Counted from the stretch's first letter, positions 54,692 through 64,000 are shown. The stretch: 64,000 bases of DNA from Chloracidobacterium sp. (GCA_016712045.1 JADJRV010000005.1:60165-124164), one strand, 5' to 3'. Notes: generated by a model from the letters alone, not told the origin. Made by a program: numbers and translations.

Positions 54692-55768
54692 ATGGACTCA
54701 CAAACAGCCGCATTCAGCCTGGTAGTTGTCATCATCGCCCTCGCGTTGGTTTTTGATTACGTAAACGGGTTTCATGACGCCGCTAACTCGATAGCGACGG
54801 TCGTGGCGACAAGGGTTTTGTCGCCCGGAGCTGCCGTTGCGTGGGCGGCGTTTTTCAATTTCATCGCGTTCGTTGTTTTCGGAACCGCCGTCGCCAAAAC
54901 GATCGGCGGCGACATGGTCAACATTGCTGTAATACCCGGCAACGACCAGTTATTTGTGCTGCTTGCCGGGGTCATCGGCGCCGTAATTTGGAATCTGATC
55001 ACGTGGTATTTAGGGCTCCCTACGTCTAGTTCGCACGCGCTAGTAGGAGCGTATGCGGGAGCTGCTATTTCGTCTTACATTTGGCACTTTGGTTTTAACG
55101 GCGTAGAGACCGTCCTAAAGGCAGCCGGTTGGATCAAGACAATCTCGTTTATCGTCCTGTCACCGCTGATCGGCATGACACTGGGTTTTGTTCTGATGGT
55201 CATTGTTTACTGGGTCTTTCATAAAGTCTCAGTGAATAAGGTCGATAAGGTTTTTCGCATCGGACAGCTTTTTTCCGCTGCGGCATTTTCGCTCGGACAT
55301 GGTGGAAACGACGCCCAAAAGACGATGGGCATAATTACCATCGTTTTGGTTTCCGGCGGCTTTGCAACAATGATGCCCGACGGCAAGCTGCCCGAACCAC
55401 CGCTCTGGGTGATCCTATCGGCTCATGCCGCGATTGGCCTCGGCACGCTCTCAGGCGGCTGGCGCATCGTCAAAACGATGGGAACTAAGATCGTCAAGCT
55501 GCAACCCGTCGGCGGATTTTGCGCCGAGACCGCGGGCGCCGCGACACTCTTTCTAGCCACCGCAACCGGTATTCCGGTCTCGACAACGCACACAATAACC
55601 GGAGCCATCGTCGGAGTTGGTTCGGCCAAACGCCTTTCCGCCGTGAAATGGGGCATAGCCGGACGAATTGTTTGGGCTTGGGTACTGACCATACCCGCTG
55701 CCGCTCTCATCGCCGCGGTTTCATACGGAGTTGTTTTGATCATCGAAAAGATCGCCGGTGTAGCCTGA
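54692..55768 (+). CDS. pit: PiT-family inorganic phosphate transporter
   Basis: The 358-residue, about 10-helix protein has both PiT signatures, DYVNGFHDAANSIATVVATR and FSLGHGGNDAQKTMGI. It also has the repeated GLPTSSSHALVGAYAGA and GIPVSTTHTITGAIVGVG motifs that form the substrate site. It imports phosphate (as metal-phosphate with H+ or Na+). It closes the phoU-DUF47-pit unit and is followed by a strong terminator. Confidence 0.95.
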   Translation: MDSQTAAFSLVVVIIALALVFDYVNGFHDAANSIATVVATRVLSPGAAVAWAAFFNFIAFVVFGTAVAKTIGGDMVNIAVIPGNDQLFVLLAGVIGAVIWNLITWYLGLPTSSSHALVGAYAGAAISSYIWHFGFNGVETVLKAAGWIKTISFIVLSPLIGMTLGFVLMVIVYWVFHKVSVNKVDKVFRIGQLFSAAAFSLGHGGNDAQKTMGIITIVLVSGGFATMMPDGKLPEPPLWVILSAHAAIGLGTLSGGWRIVKTMGTKIVKLQPVGGFCAETAGAATLFLATATGIPVSTTHTITGAIVGVGSAKRLSAVKWGIAGRIVWAWVLTIPAAALIAAVSYGVVLIIEKIAGVA

Positions 55769-55797
55769 ATTTTTTAGTTTTGCAATCAACTCCAACC

Positions 55798-55837
55798 ATC
55801 CGCTCATAGGCTCTTGCTTAGGAGCGGATCTTTTTTT
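55798..55837 (+). terminator. intrinsic terminator of the phosphate operon
   Basis: The stem atccgctc (55798-55805) / gagcggat (55822-55829) is followed by a run of seven T (55831-55837), 30 bases after the pit stop. Confidence 0.88.
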
Positions 55838-55936
55838 GCCAGCAACACCGATCTCATGTTGGTGCGAAAGCGCACAGACCCCGCCTGATCTATCGAGTTA
55901 AATCGTAAGCAAGTCTGCAAATCTTAAGGGGAAATA

Positions 55937-56353
55937 ATGATGAAGACCGTGGGCCTGTGGATCGATCTTCAAAAAGCGGTAATCGTTTCCGCCACTGAGC
56001 AAGTTGTCGGTATTGAGTTTGTTAACTCGTATATCGACAATCGCCGGTGGCAGTTGGACGTGTGGGAATTGCCGGCGGCGATCAAGCAAAGAATGTCTGA
56101 TGACCAATTGGGGCGTTTCTACGCGAATGTGTCGGGCTTTGTATTAAATGCGCGATCCGTCCTCATATTTGGCCCCGGCGAGGCAAAGAGCGAGCTGCGG
56201 CGGCGTCTCGGAATCGACAATTACACCGGGACGATCGTTGGCTGTGAAACCGCAGGTCGAATGACGGAATCGCAGATCGTCAGCAAGGTTCAACACCGAT
56301 TTGGGGTACATCATGGGGTTGCAGTTTCGGCCGTCCGCAGAGCCTTGCCTTAA
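55937..56353 (+). CDS. small eRF1-domain-3-like protein (tentative)
   Basis: The 138-residue protein opens KTVGLWIDLQKAVIV, has a middle helical region and then SVLIFGPGEAKSELRRRLG and TAGRMTESQIVSKVQHRFG. The hydrophobic strand followed by GPGEAKxEL recalls the third domain of aRF1/Pelota-like proteins (bacterial baeRF relatives, the group of the hibernation factor Balon). I assign this from motif memory only. Without the first two domains it would not be a full factor. It stands alone before nadA, with ribosome site aagggg. Confidence 0.65.
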   Translation: MMKTVGLWIDLQKAVIVSATEQVVGIEFVNSYIDNRRWQLDVWELPAAIKQRMSDDQLGRFYANVSGFVLNARSVLIFGPGEAKSELRRRLGIDNYTGTIVGCETAGRMTESQIVSKVQHRFGVHHGVAVSAVRRALP

Positions 56354-56392
56354 AACCACTGAAATGACATCATTTTTCTTTAGAGGAAAGAT

Positions 56393-57505
56393 ATGTCAGC
56401 AGTCCTTACAGAACCCCGCGTCATCGAAGATTATCTCGTAATGCCCGATGCCGAGATCGCCGAGCGGATCGATTCCGCACGCCGCGAACTTGGTGGCCGT
56501 GTCGTTATCCTGGGGCATCATTATCAACGCGACGATGTCATCAAACACGCCGATCTGACGGGCGACAGTTATCAGCTTTCGGTAATGGCTTCGCAGACCG
56601 AGGCTGAGTTTATCGTCTTTTGCGGCGTTCATTTCATGGCCGAGTCGGCCGACATTCTTGGCAAAGACCACCAGCACGTCATCCTGCCCGATCTCGGTGC
56701 CGGATGCTCGATGGCCGATATGGCGACGATCGATCAGGTCGAAGACGCGTGGGAACAGCTGCGTGAGATCGGTGTGCTGGACAAAAAAGTCGCTCCGATC
56801 ACCTACATGAATTCGTCCGCCGCGATCAAGGCGTTTTGCGGCCGCAACGAGGGCGTCGTCTGCACTTCGTCAAACGCGATACCGCTGTTTGACACCTATC
56901 TAAAAAACTACGACAAGATGTTTTTCTTTCCCGACCAGCATCTTGGCCGTAACACCGGTGCCAAATTTGGCATTCCATTAGATCAAATGGTCTTGTGGAA
57001 TCCGCACGAAGAGCTTGGCGGCAACACCGAAGAGCAGCTACACGCGGCAAAACTCATTTTGTGGCGGGGTCATTGCTCGGTGCACGGTCGATTTAAACCT
57101 TGGCACGTCGAACAGATCAGAAAAGATCATCCGGGAATGCAGGTCATCGTCCACCCGGAATGTCCGCGTGAGGTTGTCGAACTAAGCGACCTCGACGGCT
57201 CGACATCGTTCATTATCAAGACCGTCGAAAATTCACCCTCCGGTTCAAAATGGGCGATCGGCACCGAGGTAAATCTTGTAAATCGTCTGCAGGCCCGTTT
57301 CCCTGACAAAGAGATCCGCCTGCTCGCCCCCGACCTCTGTATGTGTGCGACGATGTATCGCATCGCCCCGCAAAATCTTGCTTGGGCGATGGAAAATCTC
57401 CTCGACGGCAACGTCGTCAACGAGATCATCGTCGACGACGAAACCAAACACTACGCCGGCGTCGCCCTCGGACGGATGATCGAGATGACGGAAAAGAAAA
57501 ATTAG
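56393..57505 (+). CDS. nadA: quinolinate synthase NadA
   Basis: The 370-residue protein has the NadA landmarks: GHHYQRDDVIKHADLTGDSY, FCGVHFMAESADIL, DLGAGCSMADMATIDQV, YMNSSAAIKAFCGRNEGVVC and HPECPREVVELSD. The [4Fe-4S]-ligand Cys occurs in APDLCMCATMYRI. It condenses iminoaspartate with dihydroxyacetone phosphate to quinolinate for NAD synthesis. nadB and nadC are not adjacent. Its stop codon lies in the arm of a hairpin repeat. Confidence 0.96.
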   Translation: MSAVLTEPRVIEDYLVMPDAEIAERIDSARRELGGRVVILGHHYQRDDVIKHADLTGDSYQLSVMASQTEAEFIVFCGVHFMAESADILGKDHQHVILPDLGAGCSMADMATIDQVEDAWEQLREIGVLDKKVAPITYMNSSAAIKAFCGRNEGVVCTSSNAIPLFDTYLKNYDKMFFFPDQHLGRNTGAKFGIPLDQMVLWNPHEELGGNTEEQLHAAKLILWRGHCSVHGRFKPWHVEQIRKDHPGMQVIVHPECPREVVELSDLDGSTSFIIKTVENSPSGSKWAIGTEVNLVNRLQARFPDKEIRLLAPDLCMCATMYRIAPQNLAWAMENLLDGNVVNEIIVDDETKHYAGVALGRMIEMTEKKN

Positions 57506-57582
57506 CCACCGATAGCACAGATAAAACCGATAAGAGGTTTTTTTCCTTATCTGTTCTCATCTGTGTGATCTGTGGCCAATTT
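57499..57582. repeat. hairpin repeat containing the nadA stop codon
   Basis: The arm aaaattagccaccgatagca, continuing cagataaaaccgataag (57499-57535), is matched by cttatctgttctcatctgtg and tgatctgtggccaatttt (57545-57582). The words cagata/cgata recur within each arm. nadA ends (TAG) inside the left arm; the CBS gene starts 56 bases downstream. Confidence 0.85.
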
Positions 57583-57637
57583 TCTTTCTTGCTTTATTCA
57601 CGCCCGTCGAACAAAATAGCTAAAAGGAGTTAAGACA

Positions 57638-58105
57638 ATGACCGAGGCCGAGACATCTGCCATTTCACGTTTACGCGCGAGTGAGATAATGACCAAAAAC
57701 GTCCGCACGGCAACGCGCGAGATGTCGCTGGGAGATGTCGCCGTAATGATGCGTGACGGCGATATGGGAGCAGTTCCGGTCGTGGACGGCGGTAAGTTAA
57801 TCGGCATCGTAACTGATCGCGATATCGTCGTTCGCGGAGTGGCTGACGGAAAAACTACCGACACTGCGATCGACGAAGTGATGACAACTGAGCTTTTCTC
57901 GGTCGCACCTGACGATTTTGTTTTCGAAGCTATCCGCCTGATGGGCGACAAACAGGTTCGTCGTATCCCTGTCGTCAATGCCGACGGCTCGCTCGCCGGC
58001 ATCATCGCGATGGCAGATATTGCTCTCGAAATGGAAGACGAAAAAGAGATCGCCGAAACTCTCGAAGAGATCTCAAGCGGGGCCGCTTTTTGGGGAAAGA
58101 ATTAG
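57638..58105 (+). CDS. tandem CBS-domain protein
   Basis: The 155-residue protein is a single CBS pair: RASEIMTKNVRTATREMSLG, MGAVPVVDGGKLIGIVTDRD and IDEVMTTELFSVAPDDFVFE, KQVRRIPVVNADGSLAGIIA. It ends in an acidic helix. CBS pairs bind adenosine ligands (AMP, ATP, NAD-type) and signal energy state. It starts a run of closely spaced genes to Lon (gaps of 3, -1 and 11 bases). The ribosome site aaggag precedes ATG 57638. Confidence 0.93.
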   Translation: MTEAETSAISRLRASEIMTKNVRTATREMSLGDVAVMMRDGDMGAVPVVDGGKLIGIVTDRDIVVRGVADGKTTDTAIDEVMTTELFSVAPDDFVFEAIRLMGDKQVRRIPVVNADGSLAGIIAMADIALEMEDEKEIAETLEEISSGAAFWGKN

Positions 58106-58108
58106 CTG

Positions 58109-58753
58109 ATGTTTGTCCGTCGAGCCATTTCGATCTTAGTTCTGATGACCGCCGTGCTGCTTACAAGTTCGGCGGTCGTTCAGGCTCAACTTCCCTCCGC
58201 TGAGGCGATAGCCGCAAGTGGCAGCTTTGACGGCAAGTTATACACCAACAGCCAATTAGGTTTTACGATCCTTGCGCCCGGCGGGTGGAATTTTTACACG
58301 ACGGATCAAAACAGGGCCGTCGTCGCTAAGAACCGCGAAACCGCGGTAAAGACAACCGACACCACGCTGCAAAGCTCAGCGGCAAATACGCAGGTACTGT
58401 TTCAGGCAACACCGCCATCACTTGCCGGACAGGAAAAATCGGCACTATTCTCAAGCGGCATCGAGCGGCTTGTTAAGACAACCACCGTCGATGCGTATAT
58501 CGACACCAATAAAAAACTTGTACTTTCTTCGCCTAACTTAACGCTTGCAAAAGACATCTATCAGCTCACGTTTGGCGGTGTAAAATTTGCGGCTTTTGAG
58601 GTCGAGGGCGTTCGTAGCGGCACGAAATACCGTCAGCGTTACATCGCGACGATTCGCAAAAATGCCGCTTTGTTTTTTGTAGTCACGTTGTTTGACCCAA
58701 AGCAAGACGTGATCGTTGACTTTAGTCTACAAACGATAAAATTCAGCAAATAA
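58109..58753 (+). CDS. exported protein of unknown function in the stress operon
   Basis: The 214-residue protein has a signal peptide (ISILVLMTAVLLTSSAVVQA) and a mature domain starting YTNSQLGFTILAPGGWNFYT, with KYRQRYIATIRKNAALFFVV near the end. The 'FTILAPGGWN' strand recalls PsbP/DUF1795-like folds that begin with a similar Phe-x-Ile-x-x-Pro-x-x-Trp pattern, but I cannot confirm this. The stop overlaps the Hsp20 start. Confidence 0.75.
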   Translation: MFVRRAISILVLMTAVLLTSSAVVQAQLPSAEAIAASGSFDGKLYTNSQLGFTILAPGGWNFYTTDQNRAVVAKNRETAVKTTDTTLQSSAANTQVLFQATPPSLAGQEKSALFSSGIERLVKTTTVDAYIDTNKKLVLSSPNLTLAKDIYQLTFGGVKFAAFEVEGVRSGTKYRQRYIATIRKNAALFFVVTLFDPKQDVIVDFSLQTIKFSK

Positions 58754-59112
58754 TGGCTAAATCGACCAATCGCTTTTTTCAATTTGTCGGGACATCCAAA
58801 AATGTCCGCTCCGGCCAGCTTTGGTATCCGGCGGCTGACGTTTATCAAACGCCGGACGGCTGGGTCGTAAAGGTCGAGCTCGCGGGCGTCTCGCCCGAGG
58901 ATATCGAGATCGACATACAGGGCAACGTGCTCGCCATCGCCGGCTGCCGCAAAGACCGCTCGTGCGGCCAAGGCGTGTCGTACCAGCAAATGGAGATCAG
59001 CTACAGCAGCTTTGAAAAAACATTAAAATTTCCCGCACCGATCGACGGAGCAAAGGTCGAGCATATATTCGAGAACGGGCTGCTGATAATAACTCTGAGC
59101 AAAGCGAAGTAG
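58753..59112 (+). CDS. Hsp20/alpha-crystallin small heat shock protein
   Basis: The 119-residue protein is an alpha-crystallin domain: YPAADVYQTPDGWVVKVELA, GVSPEDIEIDIQGNVLAIAG and ENGLLIITLSKAK. It has only a short N-terminal arm and lacks the C-terminal IxI tail, so it may form small oligomers. A CSC-like segment (KDRSCGQGVSYQQMEISYSS) replaces the usual GERR region. It holds denatured proteins for refolding, or for Lon, encoded 11 bases downstream. Confidence 0.92.
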   Translation: MAKSTNRFFQFVGTSKNVRSGQLWYPAADVYQTPDGWVVKVELAGVSPEDIEIDIQGNVLAIAGCRKDRSCGQGVSYQQMEISYSSFEKTLKFPAPIDGAKVEHIFENGLLIITLSKAK

Positions 59113-59123
59113 ACCAAATATTT

Positions 59124-61586
59124 ATGGCTGACGAACTAGTCGACGAACAATTTAAAACACAAGACATCAAGCTGCCGACAGAGCTGGAGATAGCAGTGCT
59201 GCCGCTGCAAAACACGACGCTTTTTCCGGAGACGGTCGTGCCGCTGGCGGTGGGGCGAGAGCGTTCGACCCGCGCGGTTGAATCAGCGCTTGCGACCGAG
59301 GAAAAGCTGATCGCGTGTGTCACGACCAAGACCGAAAACGTCACCGGCGACGATGCGAAACCCGACGATCTATATAAGATCGGCACCATCGTCAACATCA
59401 AACGGATGATGCGAAACGAGGGCATCATGCAGCTCATCGTGCAGGGCATTGACCGTTTTGAGGTGATCGAATGGACCGGCGAACAGCCATATCTCAAGGC
59501 TAAGATACAGGTGCTGCCCGAGCTTCGCCGCGTTGATGAAGAGGAGATCGAGGCGTTAAAACGCAATATTCAGGGCATGATCCAAGAGGCCCTCGCACTG
59601 CTGCCCCAAGTTCCGCCCGAGATCCGCGTTGCCGTTACATCGCAGGAGGATGCAGTTCAGCTTTCGTATTTTCTCGCGTCCGTCCTCGACCTCGGCGTCG
59701 AGACCGAGCAAAAAATGCTCGAATCGAGCACCGTGGACGGCCTGTTGACGCTCACGCACGCTGCTCTCGCACGTGAGCTTGAGATCATGCAGATCCGTTC
59801 AAAGATAGCGAACGAGGCCCAGCACGAGATGGACAAATCGCAACGCGATTACGTCCTGCGCCAGCAGATGAAGGCGATCCAAAAAGAGCTCGGCGATGAT
59901 GAGGGCGGTGAAAAAGCCGAGGCTGATCAGCTACGCGAGCGGCTCGAAAAAGCCGATCTGCCCGACGATGTCCGCAAAGAGGCGACCCGCGAACTAAAAC
60001 GGATGGAGGCTCTGCCCCAAGCCGCACCCGATTATCACGTTATCCGCACCTATCTCGAATACATCCTCGAGCTGCCGTGGCGAAAAGCGAGCGAAGAAAA
60101 ACTCGACCTCAATGAGGCCCGAAAGGTTTTAGACGAGGACCATTACGGCCTCGAAGATATAAAAGAGCGAATTCTAGAATCACTCGCCGTCGTCAAGCTG
60201 CGTCCCGATTCAAAAAGCCCGATCATTCTGTTCGTCGGACCTCCGGGCGTTGGTAAAACGTCGCTTGGGCGCTCGATCGCAAGAGCGTTGGGACGGGAAT
60301 TTGACCGATTGAGTCTAGGCGGAATGCGTGACGAAGCCGAGCTTCGCGGCCACCGTCGGACTTATGTTGGTGCGATGCCCGGACGTATCATCCAATCTCT
60401 GCGGCGCGTTGCCGTCAATAATCCCGTGCTGATGCTCGACGAGATCGACAAGCTCGGCAATGATTTTCGCGGCGATCCGGCGTCGGCATTGCTTGAGATC
60501 CTAGATCCGGCGCAAAACAACACGTTTCGCGACAATTACATCGATCTGCCGTTCGACCTGTCAAAAGTTTTCTTTATCGCGACGGCAAATCAGCTCCAGC
60601 CGATCCCGATGCCGCTTCGCGACCGCATGGAGATCATCCAGCTTGCCGGTTACAGCGACCGCGAAAAGCTCAATATCGCAAAACAATATCTGATACCGCG
60701 TCAGATAACCGAAAACGGATTGACGGCCGAGCAGCTAACTATTACCGACGACGCGATAAATTTGCTGACAATGAGCTATACGCGTGAGGCGGGCGTTCGC
60801 CAGCTTGAGCGCACCGTCGGCAATCTTGCCCGCAAAGTTGCCCTCAAGGTCGCCGAAGGCCTGACCGACAAGGTCACGATCTCCGCCGACGAGATCAAGG
60901 GATATCTTGGCCCCGCCAAAGTGTTTCCCGAAGAAGCTCGCAAAGATCTGCCGCCCGGCGTGGCGACCGGCATGGCGTGGACAGAAATGGGCGGCGAGGT
61001 GCTGTTTATCGAGGCGACGCTTTTGCCCGGTAGCAGCGGTTTGACATTGACCGGCCAGCTTGGTGACGTGATGAAAGAATCGGCGCAAGCCGCGCGCAGC
61101 TATCTGTGGTCGCACGCCGCCGAATTTGGCATCGACCCCGAGATGATCAAAAACAACGGCATCCACATCCACGTTCCGGCCGGTTCGATCCCAAAAGACG
61201 GCCCCTCGGCAGGCGTAACAATGGCGTCAGCGATGGCGTCGCTCTACACCGGCCGCAAGGTGCGTTTTGACACCGCGATGACCGGCGAGATCACGCTATC
61301 GGGCCTCGTGTTCCCCGTCGGCGGTGTTAAAGAAAAGATCCTCGCCGCCCACCGTGCCGGCATCCGCCGCATTGTGCTGCCTGACCGCAACTTAGGCGAT
61401 ACCGAGGACATCCCCGAAGACGTCCGCAAAGAGCTTGAGATCATACCGGCAAAATTGATCAGCGATGTCCTAAACGCAACCCTCGAATCTGGAGCCATTG
61501 ACCCCAGCGTATCATCTTATGCCCCGGAGACCGTTGCGGCCAAAAATGATGTTACTGACCCTACATTCGTTAGGGATGATATCTAA
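59124..61586 (+). CDS. lon: ATP-dependent protease Lon
   Basis: The 820-residue protein has a LonA N-domain (LEIAVLPLQNTTLFPETVVP). The AAA+ module has Walker A GPPGVGKTS near 371, LGGMRDEAELRGHRRTYVGA and Walker B PVLMLDEIDKLG. The protease domain has nucleophile Ser near 694 in KDGPSAGVTMASA and Lys near 737 in GVKEKILAAHRAG. It degrades misfolded and regulatory proteins in the cytosol as a hexamer. It closes the CBS-exported protein-Hsp20-Lon run. No frameshift in 2.4 kb. Confidence 0.96.
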   Translation: MADELVDEQFKTQDIKLPTELEIAVLPLQNTTLFPETVVPLAVGRERSTRAVESALATEEKLIACVTTKTENVTGDDAKPDDLYKIGTIVNIKRMMRNEGIMQLIVQGIDRFEVIEWTGEQPYLKAKIQVLPELRRVDEEEIEALKRNIQGMIQEALALLPQVPPEIRVAVTSQEDAVQLSYFLASVLDLGVETEQKMLESSTVDGLLTLTHAALARELEIMQIRSKIANEAQHEMDKSQRDYVLRQQMKAIQKELGDDEGGEKAEADQLRERLEKADLPDDVRKEATRELKRMEALPQAAPDYHVIRTYLEYILELPWRKASEEKLDLNEARKVLDEDHYGLEDIKERILESLAVVKLRPDSKSPIILFVGPPGVGKTSLGRSIARALGREFDRLSLGGMRDEAELRGHRRTYVGAMPGRIIQSLRRVAVNNPVLMLDEIDKLGNDFRGDPASALLEILDPAQNNTFRDNYIDLPFDLSKVFFIATANQLQPIPMPLRDRMEIIQLAGYSDREKLNIAKQYLIPRQITENGLTAEQLTITDDAINLLTMSYTREAGVRQLERTVGNLARKVALKVAEGLTDKVTISADEIKGYLGPAKVFPEEARKDLPPGVATGMAWTEMGGEVLFIEATLLPGSSGLTLTGQLGDVMKESAQAARSYLWSHAAEFGIDPEMIKNNGIHIHVPAGSIPKDGPSAGVTMASAMASLYTGRKVRFDTAMTGEITLSGLVFPVGGVKEKILAAHRAGIRRIVLPDRNLGDTEDIPEDVRKELEIIPAKLISDVLNATLESGAIDPSVSSYAPETVAAKNDVTDPTFVRDDI

Positions 61587-61709
61587 GGTTTGTTTGATTG
61601 AATTTGCCCGAAAATTTTGAGATAGTTGGGAAATCCAAATTGGGGTTTATTGTGTTTGAACCATCACAGCACAAATATTTATTGTTGTCTGAATTAAATG
61701 GAGAAGAAA

Positions 61710-63667
61710 ATGAATAAATTTGCTAACCGTGCTTTGAATATTTTGTTGATGATGTTTTTTGTAGCGATGGTCTCGATTACTACCGCAAGTGCGGCGACGT
61801 TTGTTGTCAACACGACGAACGACACTCTCGATGCGGCCCCGGGTAACGGTGTATGTCTTGACGCCGCCGGAGCATGCTCACTAAGAGCAGCTATTGGCGA
61901 GGCAAACTCGTTTGCTGGTGATGATGTCATTACCCTTCCGGCAGGCACCTATACGCAAAGCTTGGTCGCCGCCGACGACGATGCGAATGCCGGCGGGGAC
62001 TGGGATATAACCAGCAACATCACAATAAACGGCGCCGGCTCAGGCACGACGATCATCCAGGCCGCGGCGACGCCCGCGACCGCGACCGAAAGGGTCATGC
62101 AGGTCACCAATGCATCGACCGTACTGGTAGGCGGGGTCACGATCCGAAACGGGAACAAGGCTTCGACGCTAGCCGCGGCGGCTACCACACGCGGCGGCGG
62201 GATTAGGAATTCCGGATCATTGACTCTCCAAAACTGTATCGTTTCGGGAAACAATTCACCGGGCGGAGGCGGGTTACGTAACGAGTTGAATATCACGTTG
62301 ATCGGCACCACCGTTTCCGGTAATAGCTGCCTCAACAATTCTGCCGCCGCGGTCTCGTGTTTTGGCGGCGGGATGTACAGTAATGCTACCGGAACGATCA
62401 CTATTACGAACTCGACATTCACGGGGAATATTGCCAATGGCTTTAACACGAATAGCGCGGGATTCGGTGCCGGTTTGGGTATCGAGGGAGCGGGTGGATT
62501 TACCCTCAACATAACGGGAAGCAACTTTACAAACAATACAGCTCAAGGCACCGGCACGGGCGGTGGAGTAGGCGGGGCGATTCGTTATTTGGCAGCGGCC
62601 GCAACCACCTCGAACATCACGATCACCAATTCGACCATCAGTGGGAACAGTGCTACTAGCGGTACGATCTCGACCGGCGGAGCGATGCAGGGCGGATCGG
62701 TCGGGGGAACGGTTACTATGTCTATAACCGACTCGACTGTGAGCGGGAATTCGTCTGCCGTCAGCGAGGGTGCTATCGCTCATATCAACACGTCCACCGG
62801 CCCTTCGACGATCAATATCCTAAGGTCCACGTTCTCGGGAAATTCTGCTGCGTCGATTGCGGGGATCCGCAATAATCCGACCGGCACAGGCATTTCGACA
62901 GTTAACGTTACCAACTCGACGTTCAGCGGGAATAACGCGACGGGCGCGGGGGAGCGATCAACTCTTTACAGACGACTGCGGGAACATCGGTTATCAACCT
63001 CAACTTCGCCACCATTGCCAGCAACACGTCGACGCAGGGTGGTGGCATCAACAACCTCGGCGGCACGATCAACCTAAAGAATAGTATTGTCGGCGACAAC
63101 ACTGCCGCAACGGGTCCGGACATTAACGGAGCGATCACCTCGCAGGATTACAACCACATAGAAAACACGTCGGGAGCAACGATCGGCGGAGCTACTGGCA
63201 ATAACGCGACTGGCGATGCCGGCCTTTTAGTACTTGCCAATTACGGTGGGTCAACTCAGACACATTTTCCGGGTGTGGGCAGTGCGGTTCGCAACACTAT
63301 TCCTAACGGAACGAATGATTGCGGCAATGTGATTACAAACGATCAGCGAGGTGTTAGTCGCCCGCAAGTGGCCGCCTGCGATAAGGGGTCCGTTGAGGTT
63401 GGAGCTACCGCTGCCGGCGTGACTATTTCCGGTCGGGCATTCAGTTCGACCAACGGACGCGGATTAACCGGAGCAATTGTAAGGCTTACTGATCAGAAAG
63501 GCTCTGTCCGCACGGTGGTTACAGGCAGACTTGGTTCATTTACATTTGAGGACGTCGAGCCCGGCCAGACTTATGTAGTCAGCGTAACGTCGCGGAGGTT
63601 TAATTTTACACCGCGTGTGATACAGGTCGTTGATAATGTTGTGGATCTGGAATTCGTACCCGAATAA
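61710..63667 (+). CDS. exported CSLREA-type beta-helix protein (one frameshift)
   Basis: ATG 61710 follows ggagaag. The signal peptide (LNILLMMFFVAMVSITTASA) precedes a CSLREA-type segment (GVCLDAAGACSLRAAIGEAN). A long right-handed beta-helix follows, built of repeats like ITITNSTFTGNIAN and ITNSTISGNSATSG. Frame is lost near 62945 in a G run; one more G gives GGAINSLQTTAGTSVINLNF, then DNTAATGPDINGAI. A C-terminal carboxypeptidase-regulatory-like domain completes it (GAIVRLTDQKGSVRTVVTGR, PRVIQVVDNVVDLEFVPE). Restored length is about 652 residues. Such proteins are secreted or surface-displayed and bind or cleave glycans; catalytic residues are not evident. Confidence 0.88.
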
Positions 63668-64000
63668 TGGAGTCAGCCTAAAGCCTTTGAGCTTGCGGTC
63701 GAAACCGCTGAGCAGGAAAAGGCCTTTCAGATCAAAGCAGATGTGGACCGCGGCCTGGGGTTTCTTGAGAAATTCCAGGCCGATCCGGCCATATTGGCTT
63801 TTAAGCTCGCGATCGAGAAAGCACCCGCAGGCTCTCCCGTTCAGGACATTATCAAACACAATCTACTGACGGCATATCGAATGCGTGTAAGTCAATTGCT
63901 CGATGCGGGCGAACCAATGTCGGTAAATCGCTACCTGCCTGAGGTGAGTACACTTACGCTAACGAGTGAGATGGCAAAAGATGCCCAGTTTCGGGGCAAG
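63667..64000 (+). CDS. TPR-like protein, cut by the window edge, start unresolved
   Basis: From 63680 to the edge the frame KAFELAVETAEQEKAFQIKA, FLEKFQADPAILAFKLAIEK and NLLTAYRMRVSQLLDAGEP is open and helical, with TPR-like spacing. The only nearby start, ATG 63667 overlapping the previous stop, is in another frame and stops after MESA. One missing base near 63678 would join them. Otherwise the frame would be a continuation of the upstream gene beyond its TAA. Confidence 0.6.

Noticed and set aside
62274..62783. 169-codon reverse open frame within the beta-helix gene
   Set aside because: Repeat-rich antisense of a beta-helix; no start signal or domain.

Overview
This window looks like part of a chromosome from a Gram-negative, didermic soil or freshwater bacterium. 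It encodes BamA, a Skp/OmpH-like chaperone, LpxA, FabZ, an LpxL-type acyltransferase, lipoproteins and type IV pilus motors. Acidobacteriota (Blastocatellia-like) is my best guess from the gene mix: PEGA-TPR and CSLREA beta-helix proteins, an ACR3/ArsI arsenic cluster, a ClpC-like ATPase and a NorD-like VWA protein. No rRNA or other taxonomic marker is present, so this is inference.

Layout: 1-5108 holds a cut-off exported protein, an ECF sigma factor, a saccharopine-dehydrogenase-like enzyme, a PilZ protein, an exported 3D-domain protein, an NTF2-like protein and a small membrane protein. 5149-11135 holds an ABC exporter, a thioesterase, two paralogous lipoproteins, an SGNH hydrolase and a nuclease-fold protein. 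11239-17707 holds a two-component system, a fatty-acid desaturase and a lipid cluster (acyltransferase, ACP, KAS II) running into a CWC protein and an exported cyanophycinase. 17601-23274 has an Nramp-like transporter, Pta, a DUF1232 protein and ClpC. 23277-25943 is a divergent ars locus. 26206-31856 is the envelope cluster bamA-ompH-fabZ-lpxA. 31906-38190 has a NorD-like protein, an ABC-F ATPase, tRNA-Met and a PEGA-TPR protein. 38240-43813 is the pilB-X-pilT-pilC operon with a good promoter. 43844-53009 has riboflavin synthase, a KirBac channel, a YpfJ metallopeptidase, HU, an M50 protease, YacG, an MFS transporter and an M48 protease. 53145-55837 is a phosphate unit (phoU, DUF47, pit) with a Pho-box-like array. 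55937-61586 is a stress and proteostasis stretch (eRF1-like protein, NadA, CBS, Hsp20, Lon). The right end is a beta-helix protein and a cut-off gene.

Two window-wide patterns matter. First, at least 13 genes are broken by single-base indels, several clearly in homopolymers (for example the KAS II, lipoprotein, beta-helix and histidine-kinase genes). Most are probably consensus errors in the assembly rather than pseudogenes, and I annotate the restored genes. Second, eight intergenic hairpins share one architecture (short words repeated in one arm and inverted in the other) but have mostly different sequences. All sit immediately 3' of a gene, and some contain its stop codon. A ninth lies in frame inside the ABC exporter gene, and a tandem 7-bp palindromic repeat lies inside the NorD-like gene. 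This repeat system is the most unusual feature I see.
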